Assembly (NCBI RefSeq): GCF_020911885.1
Contig: NZ_CP087132.1
Coordinates: 3,100,001 to 3,164,000, forward strand
Source: Flavobacterium acetivorans
GTDB lineage: Bacteria > Bacteroidota > Bacteroidia > Flavobacteriales > Flavobacteriaceae
DNA: 64,000 bases
Reading direction: 5' to 3'
The position numbers and the translations under genes were made by a program. The notes beneath the pieces are model-generated. The model searched no databases, was not told where the DNA came from, and saw only the letters and a program-made list of their open reading frames with translations. Below, piece after piece: positions 25,979-33,827 of the stretch; position 1 is the stretch's first letter; the number at the start of each line of letters is the position of its first letter.

Positions 25979-26437
25979 TTAAGAACGTGGTTTAGGCAAG
26001 TTTCTGTCGTACATAATAATGCTGCCCGCGACAGCTACGTTTAAGCTTTTTTCTGATTTAAATTTTACTAAATGGTGGCATTTATCCATTGCTTTTGTGG
26101 ACAAGCCATGATCTTCTGCTCCCAATAAATAAACACAGCGTCTTGGATGTTCAAAGGTCTCTAAATCTAAAGCTTTTTCATTTAATTCAACTCCAACCAA
26201 TCGCGCTCCTTTGGGTAAGTTTTCAAAAAAAGCTTCAAAAGTTTCATAATGAAAATATGGAATGGCTTTTACTGCATTATGCGTATCGCAGGCTTGTTTG
26301 GCATATCGATTACCTATGGTAAATATAAAAGTAGCACCTAAGTTTTGAGCCGTTCGCCACAAAACACCTAAATTTTCAGGCGTTTTACCATTTTGTATCC
26401 CTATCCCAAAATATTCATTAATAAAGTTATCATTCAT
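25979..26437 (-). CDS. SpoU/TrmH-family RNA 2'-O-methyltransferase
   Basis: 153 residues from the ATG at 26437 (MNDNFINEYFGIGI); upstream in-frame codons are not needed. Shows the SPOUT motifs: NLGVLWRTAQNLGATFIF (motif 1, with N and R), VYLLGAEDHGLS (motif 2) and SLNVAVAGSIIMYDR (motif 3). These form the knotted SAM-binding site. It methylates ribose in tRNA or rRNA; the exact target cannot be read from the sequence. It stands alone, upstream of a toxin-antitoxin cluster. Confidence 0.88.
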   Translation of the reverse strand: MNDNFINEYFGIGIQNGKTPENLGVLWRTAQNLGATFIFTIGNRYAKQACDTHNAVKAIPYFHYETFEAFFENLPKGARLVGVELNEKALDLETFEHPRRCVYLLGAEDHGLSTKAMDKCHHLVKFKSEKSLNVAVAGSIIMYDRNLPKPRS

Positions 26438-26610
26438 AAGGGCAAAAGTACAAACTGTAAGTACATAAATCAATTTTTATTGAGATGAAGGAAGATTCAG
26501 TATTGGTATGTTTTTGATATTTCGCTGAAAGTTTCCCATCATTACACGCTTTGTAGCGGAGTACCCGGTATGTTAGCGTAGCTGAAAATTACGACCTTTT
26601 TAAATCTAGA

Positions 26611-27537
26611 TTATTGAAACATCCCTACTCTACTTTCCAACAACTCCAAATACTTCTCTTTCATATCCCCTGACAGAAAAGAGATTTCAAGTAATTCTTT
26701 CCATTTTGGAATTGCTTCTTGCATTTGTTGCAGTATGTTAGCAATTGTTTTCTCGTTGAGTTCTAATCTTTCTTTAGCATAATAGTCAACAAAATCAGCT
26801 GCTTTTAGATTACTTTTTTTTCCTTTCAAGGTCAGTGCAATTTCTTCTTCAGGATTTTTTACAGCTATCGTAGAATTTAAAAAATCATATACTGATGTAA
26901 GGGTTGTTTTACCATTTTTAGTTATCAAGGAAAAGTTTTTCAAATGCATATCTTCATTTCCAGTCACATAACAAAAAAGAATTCTTTTAAAGAAATCTGC
27001 TTTTTCGATAGCTGGAAAAGAACAAAATTCGTCAAGTACAGGAATCAATTTCTCCATTGTAAAACGATATTTTGTATCTCGTGTATTTGCTGTTAATTGG
27101 GCAAAATCTTCTGTTGCTAATTTTTTTCCTTTACCATATCGGTCAAAACGCTTAATAAAATAGGACAAACTACCATCTTTAGCATATAGCATCCCGTGAA
27201 AAGGAACTTCTAAACCAAAGACTTTAGCCATTCGCATGGTTAGATCTTCATTTTCCGGTAATTGTGGAAATAAATCGTTCTGTGGTTTTATAATGTAGGT
27301 TCCAAATTGATCTACAATTTTAAATTCCTGATCCACTATCGAGATAGCTGCACTAAGCTTTGGTTGCACACCCTGTATAGACAGCTTTTTAGCCCTGTTA
27401 GCAGCTTCCTGACGAAGTTCGACTGCTGTATAAGGTAAATCCTTTAAAAAAGTCAATTTAGGAGCTATCAACCGAAGTCCTTTTTCACTGTACTTATCTG
27501 TTCCGCATAATTCATAAGTAATGGGACATCTATTCAT
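26611..27537 (-). CDS. hipT: HipT-type serine/threonine kinase toxin (HipA C-terminal part)
   Basis: 308 residues. LSIQGVQPKLSA near residue 52 is the flexible Ser-containing loop that HipA-type kinases autophosphorylate. YFIKRFDR, the catalytic loop GNEDMHLKNFSLI (about 190) and the metal-binding VYDFLN (about 215) complete the kinase core. It lacks HipA's N-terminal subdomain, which is encoded by the preceding small gene, the layout of HipBST systems. E. coli HipT phosphorylates tryptophanyl-tRNA synthetase; the target here is unknown. It overlaps hipS by 8 nt. Confidence 0.88.
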   Translation of the reverse strand: MNRCPITYELCGTDKYSEKGLRLIAPKLTFLKDLPYTAVELRQEAANRAKKLSIQGVQPKLSAAISIVDQEFKIVDQFGTYIIKPQNDLFPQLPENEDLTMRMAKVFGLEVPFHGMLYAKDGSLSYFIKRFDRYGKGKKLATEDFAQLTANTRDTKYRFTMEKLIPVLDEFCSFPAIEKADFFKRILFCYVTGNEDMHLKNFSLITKNGKTTLTSVYDFLNSTIAVKNPEEEIALTLKGKKSNLKAADFVDYYAKERLELNEKTIANILQQMQEAIPKWKELLEISFLSGDMKEKYLELLESRVGMFQ

Positions 27538-27844
27538 CTTCCATTAATTTAACTGTTACTGCTCCTACTAAATCATTTCCAGTTGCTATCAGTTGAGAGA
27601 AATAATCTTTTTTGTCAATTTTTACAATACGTAGTAATCCCTCTAGCATTACACCTTCAGGTAATACGCCTTCAAAAAATGGAGGAAAGGATGTATAACT
27701 ATATTTTTTATGACTTACAGGCATAGTCAATGAAACGGCATCACCTTCATAATTTTCATCATACTCGAAATGATAATCATTAGAAGTTGTTTCTGTTAAA
27801 ATCCCAGCTCTTTTCCCGTGTACCAAAACAATTGCTTTTCTCAT
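27530..27844 (-). CDS. hipS: HipS-type antitoxin (HipA N-terminal subdomain)
   Basis: 104 residues matching HipA N-terminal subdomain 1: RKAIVLVHGKRAGILTE, SLTMPVSH, FPPFFEGVLPEG and GNDLVGAVTV. In HipBST systems this separate protein, not HipB, neutralises the kinase. It overlaps hipT by 8 nt and follows hipB by 2 nt, so all three are translated together. Confidence 0.87.
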   Translation of the reverse strand: MRKAIVLVHGKRAGILTETTSNDYHFEYDENYEGDAVSLTMPVSHKKYSYTSFPPFFEGVLPEGVMLEGLLRIVKIDKKDYFSQLIATGNDLVGAVTVKLMEDE

Positions 27845-27846
27845 TT

Positions 27847-28056
27847 TTATTTAGTTAACGGACTTTTGAATTCTACTTTAATATTTAACACACGGAGTAC
27901 TGCTAAAAGATTGCTCCAGCGTACTGTTTCTTTATTTTTTTCAATATCAAAAACAGTGGTCTTCCCTACTCCTGCTAAGTTGGCTAATTCAAGTTGAGTT
28001 AATCCGGCTTTTTTTCGATGCTCTTTAATTAAAGTACCTAAATCAAAATCATTCAT
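27847..28056 (-). CDS. hipB: HipB-type XRE regulator
   Basis: 69 residues, nearly all a Cro/CI helix-turn-helix: RKKAGLTQLELANLAGVGKTT followed by FDIEKNKETVRWSNL. First gene of the hipB-hipS-hipT operon. Three similar palindromes lie upstream at 28061-28217, the nearest only 5 nt from the start codon, so strong autorepression is likely. Confidence 0.9.
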   Translation of the reverse strand: MNDFDLGTLIKEHRKKAGLTQLELANLAGVGKTTVFDIEKNKETVRWSNLLAVLRVLNIKVEFKSPLTK

Positions 28057-28060
28057 TCTA

Positions 28061-28217
28061 TACTGTTTTAACGGTAAAAATAATCAATTTATTAATACTG
28101 AAGGATATTTTAATTCAAAAAGCGCATTATTACTGCTATAACAGTAATAAAATGATTAAAAATAGTATTTGACCTTGCAAAATGAACAAACAACTTAAAT
28201 TACTGTTATTGCGGTAA
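28061..28217 (-). promoter_or_regulatory. Three operator-like palindromes upstream of hipBST
   Basis: O1 28061-28076 TACTGTTTTAACGGTA, O2 28130-28147 TTACTGCTATAACAGTAA (perfect), O3 28200-28217 TTACTGTTATTGCGGTAA. The common form is TTACTG-N6-C(A/G)GTAA. They are spaced about 70 bp apart, allowing DNA looping by HipB or the HipBST complex. Confidence 0.75.
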
Positions 28218-28259
28218 AATTAAGATGAAGTATCAAAATTAGAAAGGTCAATACAAAAG

Positions 28260-28283
28260 TATAAACAAAATTGTTTATATTTG
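28260..28283 (+). promoter_or_regulatory. Palindromic operator overlapping the -7 box of the AbiE-like operon
   Basis: TATAAACAA-AA-TTGTTTATA (28260-28279) overlaps TATATTTG (28276-28283). The ATG follows 4 nt later, so the transcript has almost no leader. Autoregulation by the HTH antitoxin is likely. Confidence 0.65.
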
Positions 28284-28287
28284 TATT

Positions 28288-28785
28288 ATGAATACATTAA
28301 TAGAAAAATACAAAGGTATCCACCCTGGAATAATATTGGAACGCTTACTTAAGAAAAAAGCGATTTCACAGCGTCCTTTTGCCCTTTCTATTGGTGAACA
28401 TCCGCAAACATTAAATGCAATTACTAAAGGCAAAAGGAAACTCAATGTAGCGCTGGCTTTGAAAATTGAAGAAAAATTAAGTTTAGAAGAAGGATCTCTT
28501 GCACTTTTACAAACTTATTTTGATATCAACGACGAAAAAAGCAAAACAAAGCAAAATACTCCAGATCTAACTCTTTTAAGGAAATCTTTATTTTGGGATA
28601 CAGACATTTCTAAAATTGATTGGCAAAAACAAAGTATAGCCGTTATTAAACGGGTATTTGAGCGTGGTAATGCTATTGAAATAGAAGAAATTAAACGTTT
28701 CTATAAAAGTGATCAAATAAAAAAAGTACTTGATCAAACAGTTCGTAAACCATACACTATTTATAAAAATAAAGAAAATACATAA
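28288..28785 (+). CDS. HTH antitoxin partner of an AbiEii-like nucleotidyltransferase
   Basis: 165 residues. N-terminal XRE/HigA-like HTH: GIILERLLKKKAISQRPFA followed by HPQTLNAITKGKRKLNV. The C-terminal half (FWDTDISKIDWQKQS, then VIKRVFERGNAIEIEEI) resembles the small domain found in antitoxins paired with nucleotidyltransferase toxins. Its stop overlaps the next ATG by one base, which indicates translational coupling. It probably represses the operon through the palindrome at 28260-28279 and counters the toxin. Confidence 0.8.
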   Translation: MNTLIEKYKGIHPGIILERLLKKKAISQRPFALSIGEHPQTLNAITKGKRKLNVALALKIEEKLSLEEGSLALLQTYFDINDEKSKTKQNTPDLTLLRKSLFWDTDISKIDWQKQSIAVIKRVFERGNAIEIEEIKRFYKSDQIKKVLDQTVRKPYTIYKNKENT

Positions 28786-29432
28786 TGCTATATTATAATA
28801 CTGTAAACGATTTATTGAAAAACAGTTTAATAAAATTAATGCAATCTGATGTATTCAATGATTTTAGGCTTGTTGGCGGTACAGCATTGAGTTTACAAAT
28901 AGGTCACAGAGAATCGATTGATATTGATCTATTTAGTGATTCAGAATATGGAACACTAGATTTTAATTCGATTGAAAACTATTTAAAAGCAAACTTTGAA
29001 TATGTAGATTTTTTGAATACAATTCCAGCAATGGGAAAATCCTATTTTATTGGAGAAAATAAACAAAATACGGTTAAGTTAGATGTATATTATACTGATA
29101 CTTATATCCAACCTTATATTGAAGTTGAAGGTGTTAGAATGGCAACAATTGAGGAAATTATTGCAATGAAAATAGATGTTGTACAACGAGGAGGAAGAAA
29201 AAAAGACTTTTGGGATTTACATGATTTATTACAATCATACAATATCAATCAAATGTTAGATTTACACAAGCAAAGATACCCCTACACACATGATAGAGAT
29301 TTAATAATCAAGAATTTCACATCCTTTCAACAAGCTGATGAAGATTTTAATCCTATTTGTTTCAAAGGCAAATATTGGGAATTTATCAAAGAAGATTTTG
29401 AAGAAATCATTAATGATTTTAAAAAGGCGTAA
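28785..29432 (+). CDS. AbiEii/AbiGii-like nucleotidyltransferase toxin
   Basis: 215 residues of the nucleotidyltransferase fold: LVGGTALSLQIGHRESIDIDLFS (split as GGTALSLQ and DIDLFS) carries the GG and DxD motifs near residues 29-50. KLDVYY supplies the third acidic position and EEIIAMKIDVVQRGGRKKDFWDL the typical KxxDxxxRxxxKDxxDL-like helix. Related enzymes add nucleotides to tRNA or other RNA and stop growth, giving abortive phage defence or a toxin-antitoxin effect. Coupled to the upstream HTH gene. Confidence 0.87.
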   Translation: MLYYNTVNDLLKNSLIKLMQSDVFNDFRLVGGTALSLQIGHRESIDIDLFSDSEYGTLDFNSIENYLKANFEYVDFLNTIPAMGKSYFIGENKQNTVKLDVYYTDTYIQPYIEVEGVRMATIEEIIAMKIDVVQRGGRKKDFWDLHDLLQSYNINQMLDLHKQRYPYTHDRDLIIKNFTSFQQADEDFNPICFKGKYWEFIKEDFEEIINDFKKA

Positions 29433-29453
29433 TTTCTTTTTGACACCTTTAAT

Positions 29454-29597
29454 ATAGTTTTTCTGTCAGGAAATGATTTTAGACTAGTTGTTTCATTCAA
29501 CTTTAGACGAAAAACCTGTTATTCCATTTGGTTTGGCACACACAAAGAATATGATAAAATTGATGTTTAAACTATTGAATTTGACGAAAAATCATAA
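29454..29597 (+). pseudogene. higB toxin relic
   Basis: A start-less frame reads SGNDFRLVVSFNFRRK and then GTHKEYDKIDV, the conserved C-terminal half of HigB-type mRNA interferases (usual N-x-RL-V and GTHxEYDKI). The 5' half is missing and an in-frame TAA follows DKIDV before the last codons. It precedes higA by 17 nt in the usual higB-higA order, so the toxin has decayed and the antitoxin remains. Confidence 0.7.
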
Positions 29598-29614
29598 TAT
29601 TTAAAACTGGAAAA

Positions 29615-29971
29615 ATGAACTGGAAAGTAATAAAAACAGAAGCAGAACATAAGATAGCCGTAAAGCGTGCAATGGAAATATTTCACGCAGAACCCGACAC
29701 GCCCGAAGATGACGAACTAGGTGTTTTACTTATTCTGATAAAAGACTTTGAAGATAAAAATTATCCTATGCCCGAACTCGATGCCTTGGAAGTTATCAAA
29801 ATAAAAATGCAACAAATGGGAATGAAAAACAAAGATTTAGAACCAATTATTGGGAGTAAAGGACACGTATCAGCAATACTATCTGGCAAACGTGAAATGA
29901 CCTTAAAGATAGCTCAAAAGCTTAAAAACTATTTTGGTATTCCAGCAGAAGCCTTCTTAAATGGTGCGTAA
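29615..29971 (+). CDS. higA: HigA-type antitoxin, orphaned
   Basis: 118 residues. The N-terminal region (EDDELGVLLILIKDFEDKNYPMP) and C-terminal HTH (KIKMQQMGMKNKDLEPIIG, then VSAILSGKREMTLKIAQKL) match HigA antitoxins of the larger type. The ATG at 29615 follows a degenerate higB. It may still act as a repressor or protect against a related toxin from elsewhere. Confidence 0.85.
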   Translation: MNWKVIKTEAEHKIAVKRAMEIFHAEPDTPEDDELGVLLILIKDFEDKNYPMPELDALEVIKIKMQQMGMKNKDLEPIIGSKGHVSAILSGKREMTLKIAQKLKNYFGIPAEAFLNGA

Positions 29972-30322
29972 AACAGGTTTATGTTTATTAAAATCACACT
30001 TATAAAATAAATATTGTTATTTTTAATAACAATAACTACTCTCATTTTAACTAAAACGGTACTCCTTTTGTACACCTCTACCCTACTAACCCCTTATAAA
30101 TAAAGAAAAGCTAGATATTGCATCGGGAAGTAATATCGAAGAAGCCTACCGTAAAATAGGCAGAGTATACTATTTTAGGTTCTCAGAAACTTAAGCTATG
30201 CTATTCTGATTCGAGGTTAGTATAGCAAATAAAGAGTGACAAATCTCTAAGAGAATTGAATTGTTACAACAATAAAATTGCAACAAAACATTAATTTTTT
30301 GTTACAAACAAAAAAAAGTCTA
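29972..30322. other. Gene-free interval between the toxin-antitoxin cluster and the arginine operon
   Basis: It contains a hairpin ATTGTTAT/ATAACAAT (30013-30033), an inverted pair around 30194-30230 (GCTATGCTA against TAGTATAGC), and about 30 codons of an orphan frame (LDIASGSNIEEAYRKIGR) that may be a gene relic. No intact gene is seen. Confidence 0.4.
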
Positions 30323-30350
30323 TTGTGTTTCAAAAATATGTGTACTTTTG
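30323..30350 (+). promoter_or_regulatory. Promoter of the arginine operon
   Basis: TTG at 30323-30325, 17-nt spacer, TACTTTTG (TANNTTTG) at 30343-30350. The leader ORF begins 5 nt downstream. Confidence 0.6.
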
Positions 30351-30355
30351 CACCA

Positions 30356-30442
30356 ATGAATAATACAAGTTTACATATAACTTCTATCTCACGGAAAAAC
30401 ACGACATCTACTTCACCCGAAGTACGGATACTATCTCTATAG
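30356..30442 (+). CDS. Possible 28-residue leader peptide of the arginine operon
   Basis: ATG at 30356 only 5 nt after a good -7 box, 28 codons to a TAG, reading MNNTSLHITSISRKN to RILSL. Both Arg codons are CGG, which should be rare in this AT-rich genome. A 240-nt untranslated stretch follows before the first structural gene. These are the features of an attenuator leader sensing arginine, but conservation has not been tested. Confidence 0.4.
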   Translation: MNNTSLHITSISRKNTTSTSPEVRILSL

Positions 30443-30682
30443 TACCCAAATTGTGATTCGTTCTATTTTATTCATTTTTCATTTTTCTTATTTTGAAATT
30501 TCAATTGTTATCCTTTGGATTAACTTATCCTAAAAGCAATATTTCATATTATTTATTTACAAACACATTAAGCTGTTTTACAATAACTTATAAGCTATTT
30601 TTCTCATTTAATTGGAGTAACTTTAGCTTTTCAAGTAGCCCATTATATCACTTACTTTTTAACTCAAAATTCAGTTCTTGAA

Positions 30683-31300
30683 ATGAATATCTCTATTATT
30701 ATAGCTCAGGAAGAACATTTTAAGTATGCACAAATTATTTGTGATACTATAGAAACATCTGCCTTATTGAGAGGAACCGGAATTGCTAAAAGAACTCCTG
30801 AATACATCCAGAAAAAAATGGAAAACCAGGATGCCATTATAGCATTGGATAACGGAAAATTTGCCGGTTTTTGTTATATCGAAAGTTGGCAAGACCATAA
30901 TTATGTTGCACACTCAGGACTAATTGTACATCCCGATTATAGAAATTTAGGCTTAGCCAAACAAATCAAATCAAAAGTATTTGACTATTCTCTGAAAAAA
31001 TATCCAAATGCCAAAGTATTTGGGATCACTACCGGTCTGGCGGTGATGAAAATAAATTCTGAACTGGGATACAAACCCGTTCCGTTTTCTGAACTCACTT
31101 CCGATCCTAGTTTCTGGAAAGGATGCCAAACCTGTACGAATTATGAAATTCTAAAAAGCAAAGACAACAAGATGTGCTTATGTACCGGCATGCTTTATGA
31201 TCCTAAAGAAAAGCCAAAAACACCTCCGAAGCACCCTTTCAATGTTAGGATTTGGAACCGTTTAAAAAAGATCAAACAAGCACTTTTCTTAGAGAAGTAA
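30683..31300 (+). CDS. GNAT acyltransferase at the head of the arginine operon (N-acylglutamate synthase-like)
   Basis: 205 residues. GNAT core: FAGFCYIESWQ, LIVHPDYRNLGLAKQI (acetyl-CoA binding motif A, R/Q-x-x-G-x-G/A type) and KVFGITTGLAVMKINSELGY. A C-terminal extension has a Cys-rich segment (GCQTCTNYE, MCLC) that might bind metal. As the first gene of an arginine operon lacking another argA or argJ, it probably acylates glutamate (acetyl or succinyl). That step is inferred from context. Start at 30683; the hydrophobic frame just upstream is not counted. Confidence 0.75.
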   Translation: MNISIIIAQEEHFKYAQIICDTIETSALLRGTGIAKRTPEYIQKKMENQDAIIALDNGKFAGFCYIESWQDHNYVAHSGLIVHPDYRNLGLAKQIKSKVFDYSLKKYPNAKVFGITTGLAVMKINSELGYKPVPFSELTSDPSFWKGCQTCTNYEILKSKDNKMCLCTGMLYDPKEKPKTPPKHPFNVRIWNRLKKIKQALFLEK

Positions 31301-31383
31301 TAGAAAATAAAACAAAAAATATAATCTGCTAAAAGCTAATCCGTATAAAAACAAATAGCCAATAGCCCATAATAGATCAAAAA

Positions 31384-32577
31384 ATGAAAAAAGTAGTATT
31401 AGCTTATAGTGGAGGTTTAGACACCTCATATTGCCTTAAATATTTAAAAAATGAAAAAGGATATGAAGTTCACACTGTATTAATCAATACAGGAGGATTT
31501 GACGATGAAGAATTAAAAGCAATAGAAGACAGAGCCTACGAATTAGGAAGCGCTAAACATGCCAACCTGACTATTTTAGATAAATATTACGACAAGGCCA
31601 TCAAATATTTGATTTATGGCAATGTATTAAAAAACAACACCTACCCTTTATCAGTAAGTGCCGAGCGTGTTTTTCAGGCCATAGAAGCCATAAAATACGC
31701 CAAATCTGTTGGTGCCACAGCCATTGCTCACGGAAGTACAGGCGCAGGAAACGACCAAATCCGTTTTGATTTGATTTTCCAAACTATTGCTCCCGAAATC
31801 GAAATCATCACTCCTATTCGTGACTTGAAATTATCCAGACAAGAAGAAGTAGATTATTTGGCTAAAAACGGAGTTCATTATTCTTGGGAAAAAGCACAAT
31901 ATTCGATTAACAAAGGGCTTTGGGGAACCAGTGTAGGAGGAAAAGAAACTCTAACTTCCGGACAACCTTTACCTAGCGAGGCCTACCCTTCTCAATTAAC
32001 AAAAGAAGGCGAAGAAAAAGTGACTTTGGAATTCAAAAAAGGAGAATTAATTGCCGTAAACGGCGTGAGTGACAAACCTTCTAACAACATTGTTGCTTTA
32101 GAAAAATTGGCCAGTGCTTACGCCATTGGTAGAGACATTCACGTAGGTGATACTATTATCGGGATTAAAGGAAGAGTTGGTTTTGAAGCCGCTGCTCCAA
32201 TAATCATCATCAAAGCACACCATTTGCTGGAGAAACACACTCTTGGAAAATGGCAGCAATACTGGAAAGAACAACTAGGAAACTGGTACGGAATGTTATT
32301 CCACGAAGGACAATTCTTAGATCCGGTGATGAGAAACATTGAAACTTTCCTTGAAGACACTCAAAAAACAGTAAACGGAACCGTAACTGTTTCATTAAAA
32401 CCTTACCACTTCTCGTTAGACGGAATTGAATCTCCGAATGATTTGATGAATACCGGTTTTGGTCAATATGGCGAAATGAATAATGCTTGGACATCTGACG
32501 ATGCCAAAGGATTTATCAAAATTTTAGGGAATGCTCAAAACATATTTTCATCTGTGAATAATGAAACTTACGAGTAA
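31384..32577 (+). CDS. argG: Argininosuccinate synthase
   Basis: 397 residues, normal length. N-terminal ATP pyrophosphatase motif AYSGGLDTSYCL (residues 6-17), GSTGAGNDQIRFD near 120 and KGLWGTSVGG near 180. It joins citrulline and aspartate using ATP. Second structural gene of the operon. Confidence 0.96.
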   Translation: MKKVVLAYSGGLDTSYCLKYLKNEKGYEVHTVLINTGGFDDEELKAIEDRAYELGSAKHANLTILDKYYDKAIKYLIYGNVLKNNTYPLSVSAERVFQAIEAIKYAKSVGATAIAHGSTGAGNDQIRFDLIFQTIAPEIEIITPIRDLKLSRQEEVDYLAKNGVHYSWEKAQYSINKGLWGTSVGGKETLTSGQPLPSEAYPSQLTKEGEEKVTLEFKKGELIAVNGVSDKPSNNIVALEKLASAYAIGRDIHVGDTIIGIKGRVGFEAAAPIIIIKAHHLLEKHTLGKWQQYWKEQLGNWYGMLFHEGQFLDPVMRNIETFLEDTQKTVNGTVTVSLKPYHFSLDGIESPNDLMNTGFGQYGEMNNAWTSDDAKGFIKILGNAQNIFSSVNNETYE

Positions 32578-32751
32578 AAAGGTTTTACCGCAAAGTTCGC
32601 TAAGAAGACACAAAGCACACTAAGCTTTGTGAACTTTGAGCCTTCTTTGAGTTCTTTGTGGTTAATATTTTATTTCTTATAAAAAATTAAGTAATTAAAA
32701 GACATTTAGCTTAATGAAACTTAATTTCTTAATGGTTTAAAACAAACGATT

Positions 32752-33729
32752 ATGATTACTATTGGAATAATTGGCGGTTCAGGCTACACAGCGGGGGAAT
32801 TAATCAGAATTCTGATGTTTCACCCGAATACAAAATTAGATTTTATATATAGCACTACGAATGCCGGAAAACCGCTTTCGGTAGCACACCACGATTTGTT
32901 GGGCGACATCGAGATGAATTTTACCGACACGGTGAATCCTAACGTAGATGTGGTCTTCTTGTGTTTAGGTCACGGAAAATCAATTTCTTTCTTAGAGAAC
33001 AACAAATTCTCTGACGCCACAAAAATCATCGATTTAGGGAACGATTTCCGTTTGACCAAAGACAAAGATTTTGAAGGAAAAACTTTTGTTTACGGATTGC
33101 CCGAACTGAATAAATCCAGCATCAAAAAAGCCCAATACATTGCCAACCCCGGCTGTTTTGCAACTGCTATTCAATTAGCCTTGTTGCCGCTTGCTGCAAA
33201 TGGTTTATTGAATGAAGATGTGCATATCAATGCCACAACCGGAAGTACCGGTGCCGGAGTTAGCCTTTCGGAAACTTCGCATTTCAGCTGGAGAAACAAC
33301 AATATGTCGCATTACAAGGCTTTTGACCATCAACATTTAGGAGAAATCAACCAAAGTTTGAATCAATTGCAAGAAGATTACACTAACGAATTGATTTTTA
33401 TCCCAAACAGAGGTGATTTTCCAAGAGGAATTTTTGCCACTTTATATACCAAGTCAGAAGAAAGTCTAGAAGATTTGGTTGCCAAATACGAAGCTTTTTA
33501 CGCTGACCAACCATTTGTGACAGTGACCACTACCAACATCAACATGAAGCAAGTAGTACAAACCAACAAATGCATCATCAGTTTAATGAAAAAAGGAAAC
33601 CGGGTTTTAATAACTTCTGTTATTGATAATTTACTCAAAGGCGCCTCTGGTCAAGCCGTTCAAAACATGAATTTGATGTTTGGACTAGAAGAAACCATAG
33701 GATTGCATTTGAAACCATCTGGATTTTAA
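32752..33729 (+). CDS. argC: N-acyl-gamma-glutamyl-phosphate reductase
   Basis: 325 residues. Rossmann start IGIIGGSGYTAGELIRIL, catalytic Cys in NPGCFAT (about 134), and HLGEINQSL near 195 with the active-site His region. Reduces the acyl-phosphate made by ArgB with NADPH. A 174-nt gap from argG contains a copy of the widespread motif CCGCAAAGTTCGC with its partial inverse CTTTGTGG. Confidence 0.95.
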   Translation: MITIGIIGGSGYTAGELIRILMFHPNTKLDFIYSTTNAGKPLSVAHHDLLGDIEMNFTDTVNPNVDVVFLCLGHGKSISFLENNKFSDATKIIDLGNDFRLTKDKDFEGKTFVYGLPELNKSSIKKAQYIANPGCFATAIQLALLPLAANGLLNEDVHINATTGSTGAGVSLSETSHFSWRNNNMSHYKAFDHQHLGEINQSLNQLQEDYTNELIFIPNRGDFPRGIFATLYTKSEESLEDLVAKYEAFYADQPFVTVTTTNINMKQVVQTNKCIISLMKKGNRVLITSVIDNLLKGASGQAVQNMNLMFGLEETIGLHLKPSGF

Positions 33730-33827
33730 AAAAGATTAATATTAGAAGAAAGAAACAAGAAGAAAGATTATAGACTAAGTCTTACCTCTTTTATCTTGTC
33801 TCTTTCCTCTTTCAAAAAACTAAAAAA

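Noticed and set aside
26438..30322. Integration site or tRNA-linked att repeats bounding the accessory region
   Set aside because: No tRNA gene, integrase or matching direct repeats were found around the accessory region in this window.
30493..30681. 62-codon hydrophobic frame ahead of the GNAT gene
   Set aside because: Composition fits AT-rich noncoding DNA (Phe/Ser/Leu); no family, and it ends 2 nt before a gene with a better start.
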